Shown: positions 1 through 11,346 of the stretch, piece by piece
How the letters are laid out: the number at the start of each line of letters is the position of its first letter
Numbering within the stretch: position 1 is the stretch's first letter
NCBI GenBank assembly: GCA_030272585.1
Contig: BSYQ01000001.1
Coordinates: forward strand, 6,696,001-6,760,000
From: Bryopsis sp. KO-2023
Taxonomy: Eukaryota > Chlorophyta > Ulvophyceae > Bryopsidales > Bryopsidaceae
Direction: 5' to 3'
Length of the DNA stretch: 64,000 nt
Made by a program: the position numbers and the translations under genes
Notes under the pieces: generated by a model
The model's input: the letters and a program-made list of their open reading frames with translations, nothing else
What the model was told of the DNA's origin: nothing
The model's database searches: none

Positions 1-3000
1 ATCTATTCTGGAAGCCAGAGCGGATTTAGCAGCAACCAATCTCGCGATTTTCCCCTTGAACTTGGCACTCGTCTGCCCGATGAGGGAAGCATGGAACATG
101 AGGCCATACTTGGGCGTTTGCTTCTTCGTTTTCAGAGCTCTGAAGAGAGCTTTTTCTGCACCCAAGATCTGAATGGTGCTCCCTGGTGCCTTGGCCAAAT
201 TCATCAGACTGCCGGCGTGGGCGATAAGCCTCGCTCCGACGAGTTCGCCGACGAGGACCGTGAGATTCGGGGCGATGGCCTGCATTCGGCTGGAAAGGTA
301 TTCGAACAGTTGACCTCGATATTCACCCATGCCAATCACTTGCTCAGCAAGCATGTCGATGTTCTCCATGTCACCTGAATAAACACATGGGGTAAAAAAA
401 ATGGTCGAAAAAAGAATCATCCACACCGAATTGATCCAACAAAACCTTCAAATTCTCAATTCATGGGGATTGAGATTGCCTGCACCCTTTATCATTCCAA
501 ACAAATTAACACCCCCAAAACACAAGGTTGTCCTTTCCTTTTGTAACATTCTTTCTTTCCAGGGAATTGTTTTTACAAAAGCTCCCCCTCTTACCCTCGC
601 TGATCTCCGTTCCCATGGACACTTGTGCCGCCGCTTTGACAGCCTCTTCTACGTCTTCCTCCAAAATTCCAGACATGTCGATTTCAGATGCGTTCGGTCT
701 GAATTTCATCAACCGCACCGTCATCGCATACTTGATGTTATCTTGCACAATTTTGGCCATTTCTGGGAAATGCCAACCGTACCACTCCCTCAGTCGCATA
801 GCATACGTGTTCAGCTCCTTATCCAAATCATCGAGCAAACTCACGGCTTGAATGATCATGGTGTCGACCTGTATGGAGGGCAAAAGTGAAGAATAACAGC
901 ATTTAAAAATTGTATCTGGTCGAGACTCGCACAAGGTGAGTATTTTTTTTTATGGTTGTCAGACATGGAAGTAAGGGCACTCAGACCAAACAGTTGACAA
1001 TCAGCATTGGGTGAAACCCTCAGTCCGCCCGTCAACAAGTATCATCATGGTAACTCCAACAAAGATTCTTCTAGATTTTTTTTTTTGGCAGAATTTGCAG
1101 CGATTTTTTGCTCCTAATATGAGTTCCTGGCATCTTTCTTTACAGCTACTCAGAAAAATGACGACAATCAACATTGGGTGAAACCCTCTGTCCGCCCGTC
1201 GACAAGTGTCATCACAGTAAATAGAGGCATTTCCCTCAATTTTTTAACGAAAAAAAAAAAAAAGTGAAATTGGACGTTTTGACTCTCAGAAAATATGTAC
1301 AAAAATTGACATTCAACATCGGAGATCGAAATCCCCTCTGTCCGCCCGTCAAATATTATCATCACGGAGCCTCGTATTCTCACACGATTCACACACAGTT
1401 TTCCAGATGCATGCTTTTCTTTTCTTTCCATTGTCTCAGTGGTGTCTGGAAATTCACTCGGCAATAACTTGAGAAAACTCTGGCAGTTGAGGAAACGATC
1501 AAAATGTTGAATAGGGAGGGTTCTAACAGAGTGCAGTTCAACAAATCAAAACGATGGACACAAAAAAAAGACATCTCTATATTGATGCTTTCCAAAAGCA
1601 CTTGCCTTATCTGGACTGAATTTAAGCTTGTACCGGGACATGCTATGAGATAACCCCAACTCCAGATTGTTTCCAGAAAGTCCGCTGTAAGATATGGCAA
1701 AACAATCAAAACTTGTTCGGGACAAGATCTTGCCCAGCGAAAATCATGTGTTCAAAAAGTCGTGGCTCTTCCACAATAGGTTACAAAATTCTTGAAAGAA
1801 ATTGTAAACAAAATTATAGAGACGTTACTGAAAAATGTCAGCATCCACGAGAATTGAGTGTTTCAAGGGTTTGAAATTGTTTTGTTTTGTGTTTTTTCAC
1901 AAAACATGTTGAGAAATCCTCGATAATGTGAAGGAAATGCATCCTACCCGACAAGTCCTTCCAGCTGACTCTTGACTCCTCGAGCAAGCTCAACAACAGA
2001 ATTACTGTTCATCAACGAAACACAGAAACCCTTTCACTCCCTGGAGACCCCCCCACCCCTCTCTAGTTCAATAGCATTCACAAGGAATAATTGTCCATTC
2101 CCATCAAAACTTTTTCTAGAATTGTTTTTCGTAATTTGGTCAGCTCTTTGGAGGAAATCCAATGATGTATTTCAGGCCGACACTCGAGATGTTGAGTGTT
2201 GCTTCAAGGGAAATGGATTTTCATCGCACCTGAACACGCATGGAATTCCCAGTTTCTCTTTGATCAAATTTCCGAGTTTGGCATCCAGGATGGCCAGCTC
2301 CTCATTTTCAGGAACCTTTTTCTTGAGAAACTTTTTCAGACCTGTGCATCCATATCAAAGAAGAAAAACAAACGAGCGAATTAATACACAAATGCATCCC
2401 AATTCGAGAGAGCATTTATTTCGAAAACACGGGGTAGTTCCTTGGAGAATATCCAAGAATGCCAAAAATGTGTTCTTGGCACTTCGTTCATTAAGCCTTT
2501 CTTTTTGGTTTGCATGCATTGGCATAATGTAATATTGAGCAGAATTGCAATTATTCCTGTACCGGATTATTCTGTTTCAATGGGATTTTTTCTTAAGAAG
2601 TGGCCCAAAAAGCAAAAGCCAAGAAGGTGTTCCAAGTTTCAAGGGTTTCAGACTGACAAAATAACATAATATTAATATAGAAATAAAATAAGCTGCGGAC
2701 CTTTCTCAAGTTTGCTATCGACGATGGCCGTTGTCGCAGCGAGAGCTTCAACAGTCCCCGAAAACTTTTCGAACGCCTTCAGTTGCACTATCTTTAAAGA
2801 AAGGCGCACAGGAATCCGTCAGCAACTTCATCACTCATTTATCCGGCCGTCGCAAAATATTCATCGGCGGCGGAGAACAATGGCCAACCACCACCGACAC
2901 AGAGCCAGGATTCCCCGAGAGTCATCTGACCTTTTGGGCCTTCTCCAGCGTCTGAAAGTCTTTGCTCAAATCCTACGCACACGAAAAAACGAACGTGAGC

Positions 3001-3155
3001 CCTCTTTCCCGACGAGAAATCTAAGGCGTCGCACACCGACGAATCCGCAACAGTCTGTCCAGCTGATTCATTCTCACCTTCGCCTCTTTCAGCTTTTTCT
3101 CCTTCAGAACCTTGAATAGACCGAAGCCCGCGGCCGTCTCCAGGAGAAGAAGCAT
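1..3155 (-). CDS. NOP58: NOP58 (NOP5), core protein of box C/D snoRNPs, 3' end beyond the left edge
   Basis: NOP58 binds box C/D snoRNAs with NOP56, fibrillarin and 15.5K in the nucleolus and supports 2'-O-methylation of rRNA. Exons (minus): 3155-3078, 2972-2931, 2791-2701, 2341-2230, 2004-1948, 1684-1606, 868-595, 374-1; the phases join cleanly into 369 residues. The N-terminus is [17 protein letters not shown]. The central part has [17 protein letters not shown], then [19 protein letters not shown] and [11 protein letters not shown]. The Nop domain contains [20 protein letters not shown] and [11 protein letters not shown]. Homologues are about 500-530 residues, so the lysine-rich tail lies outside. 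Seven introns are visible. The 737-bp intron 1605-869 starts with GC rather than GT and carries three snoRNAs. The next gene on this strand ends 362 bp upstream. Identity is secure; exon ends are inferred by eye. Confidence 0.95.
977..1054 (-). ncRNA. Box C/D snoRNA, U43/snR70 type, copy 1 (intronic)
   Basis: On the minus strand a C box ATGATGA (1048-1042) is followed by a guide containing GACGGGCGG, a D' box CTGA directly after it, and a D box CTGA (984-981). The guide is complementary to the CCGCCCGTC stretch near the 3' end of 18S rRNA. The fifth guide base before D' points at the conserved cytidine methylated under U43 in vertebrates and snR70 in yeast. It also shares the GCTGATTGTCA stretch of vertebrate U43. 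It lies in the sense orientation in a NOP58 intron, so release by splicing and exonuclease trimming is expected. Ends are approximate. Confidence 0.85.
1146..1220 (-). ncRNA. Box C/D snoRNA, U43/snR70 type, copy 2 (intronic)
   Basis: Second paralogue in the same intron: C box GTGATGA (1215-1209), guide GACGGGCGG, degenerate D' box ACAGA as in vertebrate U43, and D box CTGA (1153-1150). The flanking bases TAC and GTA can form the short terminal stem expected of a C/D snoRNA. Confidence 0.85.
1281..1370 (-). ncRNA. Box C/D snoRNA, U43/snR70 type, copy 3 (intronic)
   Basis: Third and most diverged paralogue, nearest the 5' end of the intron: C box GTGATGA (1365-1359), the same guide GACGGGCGG, D' ACAGA and D box CTGA (1289-1286), with CTC and GAG flanks able to pair. 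The spacer between D' and D is longer than in the other two copies. Confidence 0.8.
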
Positions 3156-3517
3156 CCTTCTGGGGGTTGATTCTTGGCCCCTGACTCCGTTGCAACCTCG
3201 TCGCACTCAACTGATACAGGGCTGGATGTGCGCCCCCACAGAGACTGGTCCAGCATCCATTTGATTGAGGGGTGATCGGTTAATCGTTAGTAATGAAATA
3301 GATGCCGAAAATAGCAAAGCTGCATTGGCAGAGAGAAGTCTGTTTTCTCCACAAGATGATTCTGTGTTCATCTGTCAGGGCGGCTTCTGTTGTGGCCAAC
3401 TCCCATTCCTGGTTTGATAGCTCAAATCACTCCTTTTACATACATTTAACTGATTCCACAATTACAAGAAAAATTCAATACACAAGCGATTGTGTCCCGC
3501 ACACTTTTGGGGGGAAA
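3156..3517. other. Intergenic spacer upstream of NOP58
   Basis: This 362-bp stretch lies between the NOP58 start codon and the stop of the next gene on the same strand. It should hold the 3' UTR of the small gene and the NOP58 promoter. I see no coding exon and no clear TATA element. Confidence 0.5.
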
Positions 3518-4164
3518 TCACTCTTTCTCCTTTGGTGGCCCCTCTTGTTGGACATTTTTCTTGGCTTCCTGCATTGTTTCATCGGTAAAACGTAATTGTC
3601 AGCCACAAGGAATCAAACTGGATAATGCCAATGGAGAATTCAAGAATTCAACAGGGAATATGGATGTCTCCAAATGCTGCGGCAGCACATTGGATTACCA
3701 AAAGAAAGAAAACAATCCAAGGCCTAGACCACGATGCATCTACAGTCACTGCTCGAATGAAAAAACAAACACCTGCTGTCTGAAAAAGAAATAGTTTTGG
3801 TATCTCAGCCCATGTACCGTCAGTTTCTCGATTGCCTCATCCTTCGATGATAGGAAAAGCGCCTTTCCTCTACGAAAGTAGACTTTCTGCACAAAAACAA
3901 ACAGATATCTCACCACAGAATCTGTGTTGGTGGCAATCTTTTGAACCTGGGAATAAGTGCAAGTGCAGATGTTTGGGATAAAAACAGCACACCACCACTG
4001 TGATGGCCTCTCTCTCCCCCACCCTGTCTGATTTGAGACTGTTCAGCTCTGCCAATCCGGTTTCCACGATTTTGCCTTTGGAGATCATCCCGCTGCATGC
4101 AACAAATCGCACGAAACAAACACGGCCCCAAACTGGCTGTTTTGATCGAAGAATCTCGTTCCAT
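3518..4164 (-). CDS. Small 87-aa charged protein, possibly prefoldin-beta-like
   Basis: Five short exons join in phase: 4164-4124, 4092-4023, 3946-3914, 3886-3818, 3568-3518. They give 87 residues ending in the charged tail QQEGPPKEKE and a TGA stop. The segment KVYFRRGKALFLSSKDEAIE resembles the beta-hairpin of prefoldin subunit 1, and the flanking helices look amphipathic. The same segment also resembles the start of a TPR helix pair, and 87 residues is short for a prefoldin. I therefore do not assign a function. The ATG at 4164 is only 73 bp from the divergent oligopeptidase start. Clean phase at every junction favours a real gene; the family call is a guess. Confidence 0.45.
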
Positions 4165-4237
4165 GAATCTAAAGAAATCGACCTTCTTGTTTGGTCATCA
4201 TCCACCCCCCAGACTCCCGAAGCCAAAATTCTTCACG
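4165..4237. promoter_or_regulatory. Short spacer between divergent start codons
   Basis: Only 73 bp separate the ATG of the small minus-strand gene from the ATG of oligopeptidase B. Both 5' UTRs and a shared core promoter must fit here or overlap the neighbouring first exons. The spacer contains short C runs and no obvious TATA box. Confidence 0.35.
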
Positions 4238-7200
4238 ATGCGATCTGCATTTTCGCGTCTGGGGGGGAAGCATGTTTCGCATTGTTGGTCAGATTCATTA
4301 TCGTTCACGAGGGGGTGGACGAGCTTTCTGGGAGGGTTGAACAGTTACCAGCCGGCATCTGATCATGTAAAACTCCGCGCAGCCACGGGTCTTCCACAGC
4401 AAATCAGTCACCCATGGGGGGGAATGGATCAGATTCGATTGCCTAGGAGTCTGTGGTTTTTCTCCAAATTGTGGGATCCCCCCAAAGCCAAAGTGATTCC
4501 ACAGATTCGATCTCGATATGGAGAGGAGTGGTCAGATAATTACGGGTGGGTTTCTGGAAAATAACATGTGCCACCCTTTAGTTATTTCAGCTCAGATATA
4601 TTCCCCCCTTCCATATGCAGTGTTTTGATATTGCTTTCACAAAAAAAAACAAACAAGAAAGGGCACCCCTGTTCATGTTGAACTCAACCTCCAGATCTAT
4701 CATCCATAACCCATGCTTAGTAATGCAAGGGGAAAATGAAGCATCATGAAATGGAGGCGTTTTGACCGAATTCCCCAGATGGATGGAGCAACCTGACAAT
4801 GATGAGGAGCTGATCGACTTGTTGAGGGAAGAGAGCGCCTACGCTTTGGATTTCGTCAGCAAAACCAAATGGGCGAAACGGCTGCATAGAGAATTGAAAC
4901 AATCCTCCAAATTCGACCAGACCGAATTCAGGGAGGTGAAAGGGGATTTCGAGTATTGGACCATGTCTGACTCCGGGCGACACGTTTTGAAGAGAAGGAG
5001 GCTGGACTTAGACAAAACAGAAGTCATTCTGGATGCTGATGAGTTGTACAAAGAACTGGGGGTGACAGGTGTGCGCACACTAGTAAAATGAAACAAGGCA
5101 GGGATTCGTAAAGGCATTTTTTTAAATGTGATTTTCCATGATCACAGGTGTTCATGAAAAAATTTATAGAATTTCTTTTCTGATGCACAGATGTAGTTTG
5201 AAAGTTGATTTTTTTTCACGTTTCATGTTTGATCAGAAAAGAAATTGGTTTTTTACAGGTGTCGGGGGATCCAAGATTTCTCCCTGCCACAAATTCCTTG
5301 CATTTCTTGGCGAGCATGACAAAGGCTCCGAATCCTATTTGCTGTACGTCAAGAATCTGGAAAATGGTAAATGATCAACCCCTCCCCCCCCCTCTTCCCT
5401 TTTTTTTTTCTCTTTCACATGCACGAAATAATGTTGATTTTTAGCAATACTGCCAATTCTTAGATTCTGCTTGTCTTTCCACAAAAAAGCAATCAAAGAA
5501 TTGCTTGCATCCGATCACCGTATTGCTTTTCTGTATTCATTTCCAAGGGACGGAAGCAAAAGAGCCAATGATGAACAGCATAGTGTTTTTTGGTTTTAAA
5601 TCATGTGGATTGGAATCCCACATGCAATACAAGTGATCTGTGTGTGTTATCTTGGTGGGGAATTTTGACCTGATCTGATGAATTGCTTTGGGGTTGTGTG
5701 CACCTGAGCAGGGTCAATATTCAAAGATGATGGGGTGTCGAACGTGGCCAGAATGGAGTGGTCCGTGGATAGCACCAAATTGATATATACAGTTCAGGAT
5801 TCCCTGGGAAGACCTTCAAAGGTGTGATGACAGAACATACAGAAAAACAGGCAATGCACAAATTGCATTTCATTTCAACGAGGTGAAAAATGGTTGGGAA
5901 GGTTGGTTTTTCCAAAAAGTGAGCCGACGTGGATTCTGCTGATTTGTCCCGGTCTCAACCTTCTTTTCCTGGGGGTTGAGGAAGGTTGAGTTGTAAGATT
6001 GTGAAGCATGTTTTCTGAGGGGGGGGTCTGCCACACAGGCAATGATAAGATCCATAAATGCTCCAACGGGTTCGGACGAGTGCATATTCGAGGAAGCGGA
6101 TGACCAATTTTTTATCCACGTGGAAGCCACCAAGGACGGAGAATACATCGCCTTGACGGCCACCTCCAAAACATCATCCGAGGTTTGAATCCTTTTTTCG
6201 ATTTCCCGCATAATGTCCATCTGGTTTCTGTTTTTTTCTCCTTTTTTTTTTTTTGGGGGGGGGGGGGGGTGCCGTGCATATTTTTCATTTATTTCATGCT
6301 TTCTTTTTCCTTGATTTCAATGGAGATGATGTTCAAAGAGTTGAAAAAAAACCGTCTTTGGCCGCTTTTTGTTTATTCGGTTTCCTTGTTTTCCTCAGGT
6401 TCATTTGCTCAAGGGCGATCTGATGGATGCAACCCAAATTCGGTGTGTGAAGCCTCGCACACCTGGCGTGGAGTATTTTGTGGAACACCACGAGGGGTTT
6501 CTCTATGTTCTGACAAACGAAACGGAGTCCGGGAACTACTGCTTGAAAAGAAGCTGTGTGGACTGGAATGACAAACCGGAGCTGGAGCTGGTGGTCCCCG
6601 ATGTCAAGGGGCATGCCATCGAAGACATGCGAATGTTCAAAAACAGGTATGCAAGGCACAACTTCCTCCATGTCTCCTTTTTTAAAGTTCCTTTTCCAAT
6701 TCTTTCTTCGTTGTTTTTGGCCAAAAAGATGTTTCGAAAGAGTTTTTCACCACCCTTGATCGACGAATTCGTTGTGTGAACTGGCATCAATCCTTTCTTG
6801 GCTGTACAGGTGCGTTCTGTTGGAACAGTGTCTCGGTCAGCATGCCTTGCGGGTAGTCGACCTCCAGAGTTCGATGCAGAATCCACTGACTGTCATGGTG
6901 AGGGTTCCACAATTTCCAAAGCTTGCAAATCCCTAACCATCCCACTAGAACATACAGTCAACACACGTCGAATTCGTGAAAATCCCCCACCCCATCCACT
7001 CATCAGGTAAAATCACTCGCCTCTTTGTGAAAATAATATGGGAGATTCTATCAAGAGTGGAGTCTTGGATTTTTAACCGTTCAAAGTGCAAGATTTCGAT
7101 TCTGATTTTGACCATCGGTTGTGACAAGCAGGTTCCTATTCCTGATTGGTGCTGCCACATCTCTGTGGGTGAGAATGGCGATTTCGACTCCAATACGTTT

Positions 7201-9357
7201 CGATTCGAGGGATCCTCGCCGTTCAACCAGGAGTGCACGTTTGAATACGATTTTGAGTCCCGAGAAACAAAACAAATAGAGGGGGATGACCATCAGGTGT
7301 GTGTGCAGAGAGAGAGTCTGTAGGTGAAATATATGACCTGCCTACCAGAAAATGTGTTAAAGGACTCTCCCCCAGCATCAATCGCATGGTGGTTGTTGGA
7401 TTTATGCCAGGAAGGTCGATGGTCTGTGTGTGAATGTGTTTTCTGGTTTGTTTTTTTTTGCTTGGTTTTGGGTGAATATCAGGGTTTGGCTGGAGAGAAA
7501 GCTTCGCATGGATTTCAGATAACGAAAGAATCGGTCGTTTCGCATGATGGAGTGGAGGTGGGGACTCGACGTTCAGGCATCCTTGTCAGGTCTGCGAAAG
7601 ATTTTTTTTTGCAGTGTTTTTATTTTTTTATTTTCTTTCCGAGAAGGGGGGGACAGAGATGAAATGCTCTTTTAATGGTCGTTGATGTGGAAATTTTTTT
7701 CTGACACCAGATTACAAGAGCATGCTTTTCAAAAAGTTGTAAAGCTGAAAACATAAGAAAAAATAATAATAATAACAGATTGAAACGTTGCAGTGAAGTC
7801 AAACTCCCCAACAGAAAATGGTACAATGCACATGTTCTGTCATTTTTTTTCTCTCTTTGCATTATAGAGTTTCGTGTTTGGTGTGTTTGAAAGCACCGTC
7901 ACAGTGTGTGAAAATTTGTTGCCGTCTGTTCCCGTAGGTGCCTTTGACTCTGGCACACAAGGAGGGCATCGTGCTGGACGGTACAAACCCTGTACTGCTG
8001 GTGGTGTATGGAGCCTATGGACACCCTCTTTCGTTAGATTATCAACCACACAAACTTCCGCTCCTGAAGCGGGGATGGGTGGTGAGCTGATAATTCCTAC
8101 CCTGCATGTTTTCTCATTTCCCTTGCGTTTGCCCTGCTGATATGAACTCAAATTCTTGAAAGATGTTGAATCGTTAGTATTTGATTTTCATATGGGATTT
8201 TTGCTTCATGGAATCTGACGAGCAGGTGGCATATGCACACGTGAGGGGTGGAGGTGAATTGGGCCGAGACTGGCATCGCCAAGGCAGAATGGAAAACAAG
8301 TCAAATTCCATGCTCGACTGCCTTGCATCCATCGATCATCTCGTGAACAAAGGTGAAGGTCGTAGCTTTTTCCCCGTGAAAAGCTGGGTTTTTTATTCTT
8401 TACTCTCCCATAGGATGTCCAAGTGAGCAAAGTAGTGTTTCAGCTGGATCATAGGGGAGGGGGGAAGGGGGGGGGGATTTTGTCACGTATTGATGGTCCG
8501 TGTGTTGTGGTGGAAATAGGGTATACTGCTCGGGGTGGGGTGGCTGTCGAGGTTCACAGTGCGGGGGGCATCATTGCTGGCCATTTGCTGAATCGGCATC
8601 CAGACAGCATGTTCGCAGCGATCTTACAGATGCCTTTCGTGGACTTGTGGTCGTGCATGTCGAACCCTGAGCTACCATTGACTGTCTTGGAATACGAAGA
8701 ATGGGGTGACCCCCGACAGCCCGGAGTTGCAAAATCGGTAGGAAACCAGGGGCTGTGTTGATGGTGGTGCTTGCTGTATTCAACACCGAGCAGATGTGGG
8801 CAAATGAGTGGAGCCTTCAGCTCTTGATTGGCTTTTTGACTGGTTTTTGCATTGATATATCAATAAAAACCAAACCCTTGTGAAAAGGAGTTTCATTGAT
8901 GTTTGTGACTGTTTGGCTGCAGTTGAGAGAGTTATGCCCATATCAAAACATCAATTCTGCTGTACGGCCATCGATCTTTGTGACCTGTGCGATGCTGGAC
9001 CAGCGAGTGCCAGCATGGGGACCTGCTAAATGGGTTGCCAAGATGAGATCAACACAGGTATTGTCTCCGCTTCCATTTGGAATCAATCATCTTTTTTCTG
9101 AAAGGAAGAAACATAGGAGCCCCGTGCAGAGTTCATATGCAACAAAACTTTGACCCAGGATATTCAGAACGTGTTTGGTTGTATTTCAGGAAGGAAGCGC
9201 TCCGGTTTTGCTTCATACTGAATTCCAGGGTGGCCATGTGGCAACACCCGACGAATCGATCTCAATTTCTGCCCTACAGTATGCTTTCCTGTTGGACAGA
9301 TGGGACGCAGCTTGCAAGGATGGGCGGTTTTCAAGAAAGGAAAACGAGACAGATTAA
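4238..9357 (+). CDS. Oligopeptidase B-type serine peptidase (family S9A), probably organellar
   Basis: Fourteen exons (4238-4545, 4779-5068, 5259-5366, 5712-5821, 6039-6182, 6399-6646, 6810-6897, 7132-7296, 7483-7557, 7938-8081, 8226-8352, 8520-8737, 8923-9057, 9190-9357) give 775 residues. The N-terminus, MRSAFSRLGGKHVSHCW, has basic residues and no acidic ones and looks like a transit peptide. The S9A N-terminal motif PPKAKVIP ends exon 1, and the beta-propeller follows. The alpha/beta-hydrolase triad is Ser616 (HSAGG), Asp701 (MLDQRV) and His736 (GGHVATP). Spacings of 85 and 35 residues equal those of E. coli oligopeptidase B. The family cleaves small peptides after basic residues. One oddity is that the residue two before the serine is Val, where Gly is usual. 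All phases agree. Confidence 0.93.
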
Positions 9358-10719
9358 GACATGTAGAATTAGCTTGCAGTGGTGTATATATGCCCTGACA
9401 AAGATTGCCACATCCAAAAAGAGTCCAGGATACATTCAGATAGGATGCACATCCATTACTTTTTCCAGATGGGCGTGGTTATGGTTCCAGACAGAGATTG
9501 GGAGAGGATTTAATCGAATTTGTTGGTCATGTGTTATTCGCACAAGGAAAGCGCTCACATTCAGGAACGACTTCAGAGGTTCCAATCCTCTGCCCCAGAG
9601 AATTCCCTCTTTTATCTTTTCAAATAAAATTGAACGAGCCCCTATCTAGATTCTCTTATGCATTGGTCGGGCCCTTATACCGCCGCCGATGTGCTGAATT
9701 CCCCTAACAAAGCTGTGCCGCCACTTATTGACGACTTGGGCACGACGACCCAATGAATGGGCATGTCTGACTGTCAAACTTTTGGTCGGTGTCCAAAGAG
9801 ACACCGAAGGAGTGTGTCGATGTCGCGGTACTCTTGTTTGTTACTTCGAAGGCCTCTCGTGCTGGTTCTTGAAGAGCTCCTACAGTTTTTGCAGTTTTAG
9901 CTCTTCAAAGCATGCACATGCAATCCAAGGTGTCACAGAAACCAACAAGGAAATGCATGAGACTTCTATTGAGAGGTAGTCGCGTTTTAAAGGGGAGGGG
10001 GGGGGGGGCAGCCGCCACAAGCTCTGCCTTGTTCAGGAATCACTCGAAATCTCTCTTCATCGTTAACAAGCTGGACCTGTGCAGAAAGAAAGCAAGATGT
10101 TGCTTTTAACTTACAACTTTTTTGGAAGTTAACCTTAAACCTTAATACTGTTGCATACATAAGAAATCATATGTAAAGAAAACAAAACGAAAACTAAAAG
10201 CAAAAAGCAAGATGTCGTGGCACTCATTTCTGCAGTACGACGACGACTGGCTTTTGTGTGTCATAAAAGCGATCCATTGGCGTCGGCGGATTGATCTCTG
10301 CATTTTCTCTTTGGACGAGGAGGAGAACGACGAAGCGGCTTGCACACAAATCAAGTATGCCGTCCAACAGGGGGTGGCGTTGAGGGAGAAACTCACTTCT
10401 ATCGGACACGGTTGGCTGGAGTTTTTGTTATCCGTTTTTCCTTGTCGTTCGTTCTATACGGTCGGGTGGGGTGGTGGCACTCAAAGCTTTGGAAAAGTGG
10501 GGGAGGTTCTTCGTTGCCGTTGGTGAGAGAGATGACGAAATGACCCAAAAGATGGGCGCTTGGTTGTGAAAAGGAGTGACATAACCGTCACAGGTGTCTT
10601 CTTGACACTTCATGTGACGGGGTGCTGTTCTTTTATTGCTTTCCTTTGTTTCGACGAAAGGAACGTTGTTATCAATGGTGTTACCTTTCTTGGTAATACT
10701 TGTCCCGACCGAGTGAAGG
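9358..10719. other. Intergenic region, no gene seen
   Basis: Downstream of oligopeptidase B. Open frames here are short, occur on both strands and show no protein motif. The more GC-rich part at about 10200-10420 has an open frame of 104 codons that I cannot link to any family; it may be a decayed repeat. Confidence 0.4.
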
Positions 10720-10816
10720 ATGAGTCGTACTTAGACATAGACTGTGCTTCCAAGAGATCGCCAATAAAAGTTTCTCGATCTCTTGGAAGCACAGTCTATG
10801 TCTTAGTACGACTCAT
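10720..10816. repeat. Near-perfect 41-bp inverted repeat (fold-back hairpin)
   Basis: The left arm 10720-10760 and right arm 10776-10816 are reverse complements with a single mismatch and a 15-nt loop. The arms begin ATGAGTCGTACT and end CCAAGAGATCG at the loop side. An RNA from either strand would fold into a long, almost unbroken duplex. It could be a small-RNA precursor, a fold-back element or a recent template-switch product. Confidence 0.85.
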
Positions 10817-11346
10817 ATTACTTGCTAGCCCTTTCAAGAAAAGTAGTGTTTTTCTAACCACACCTCTCTCTCTCTCTAAACCCCTTAGAAGTTCAAACAT
10901 GGGTTTTCTTGTATCATCAGACTTCCACTTAAGAAGGGGCCTTTTGATTTGGAAATCTTTTCCACCAAAGAGATGTCTGTGAGCGTTTGTTTATATTTAT
11001 GTATTTGCTTATGTGGCTATATATTGGTATCCTACGAGAAGTCATGTCAAATTCTTCAGAAATGAAGGTACTCTCCTCACTTTTTTTTTTCCAAGTTGGC
11101 GTTTGTAGAGATTACATCTCTTGGCTAGGGCAAGTTGAGGCAATGCTGCGCAGCTCAATTAAAACTAACACAATTAATGAAACAAAACATTTAGGAAAAT
11201 CAGGTGGAAAATCTGTGCCAAACTTTCTTCTTGGCTAGGAAAGATGCATTTGGACGCAATGTCTCAAAGAATATATGTATTTTGAGACGGCTGCATATCT
11301 GGTGGTGGCAAGAGTTCCTTTCTACTTAGACTTTTGGTTTGAAGGA
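10817..11346. other. Upstream region of the SRA-SET gene
   Basis: AT-rich leader with CT repeats near 10860 and poly-T tracts. No coding exon recognised. It probably holds the promoter and 5' UTR of the gene that starts at 11347. Confidence 0.4.

Noticed and set aside
2170..2229. A further C/D snoRNA in the NOP58 intron 2005-2229
   Set aside because: A GATGA and a CTGA occur about 50 nt apart, but the C box would overlap the splice donor and no rRNA-like guide or terminal stem is visible.
10200..10530. 104-codon plus-strand frame in a GC-rich patch
   Set aside because: Competing minus-strand frames cover the same bases, and no homology or splice context is recognisable.
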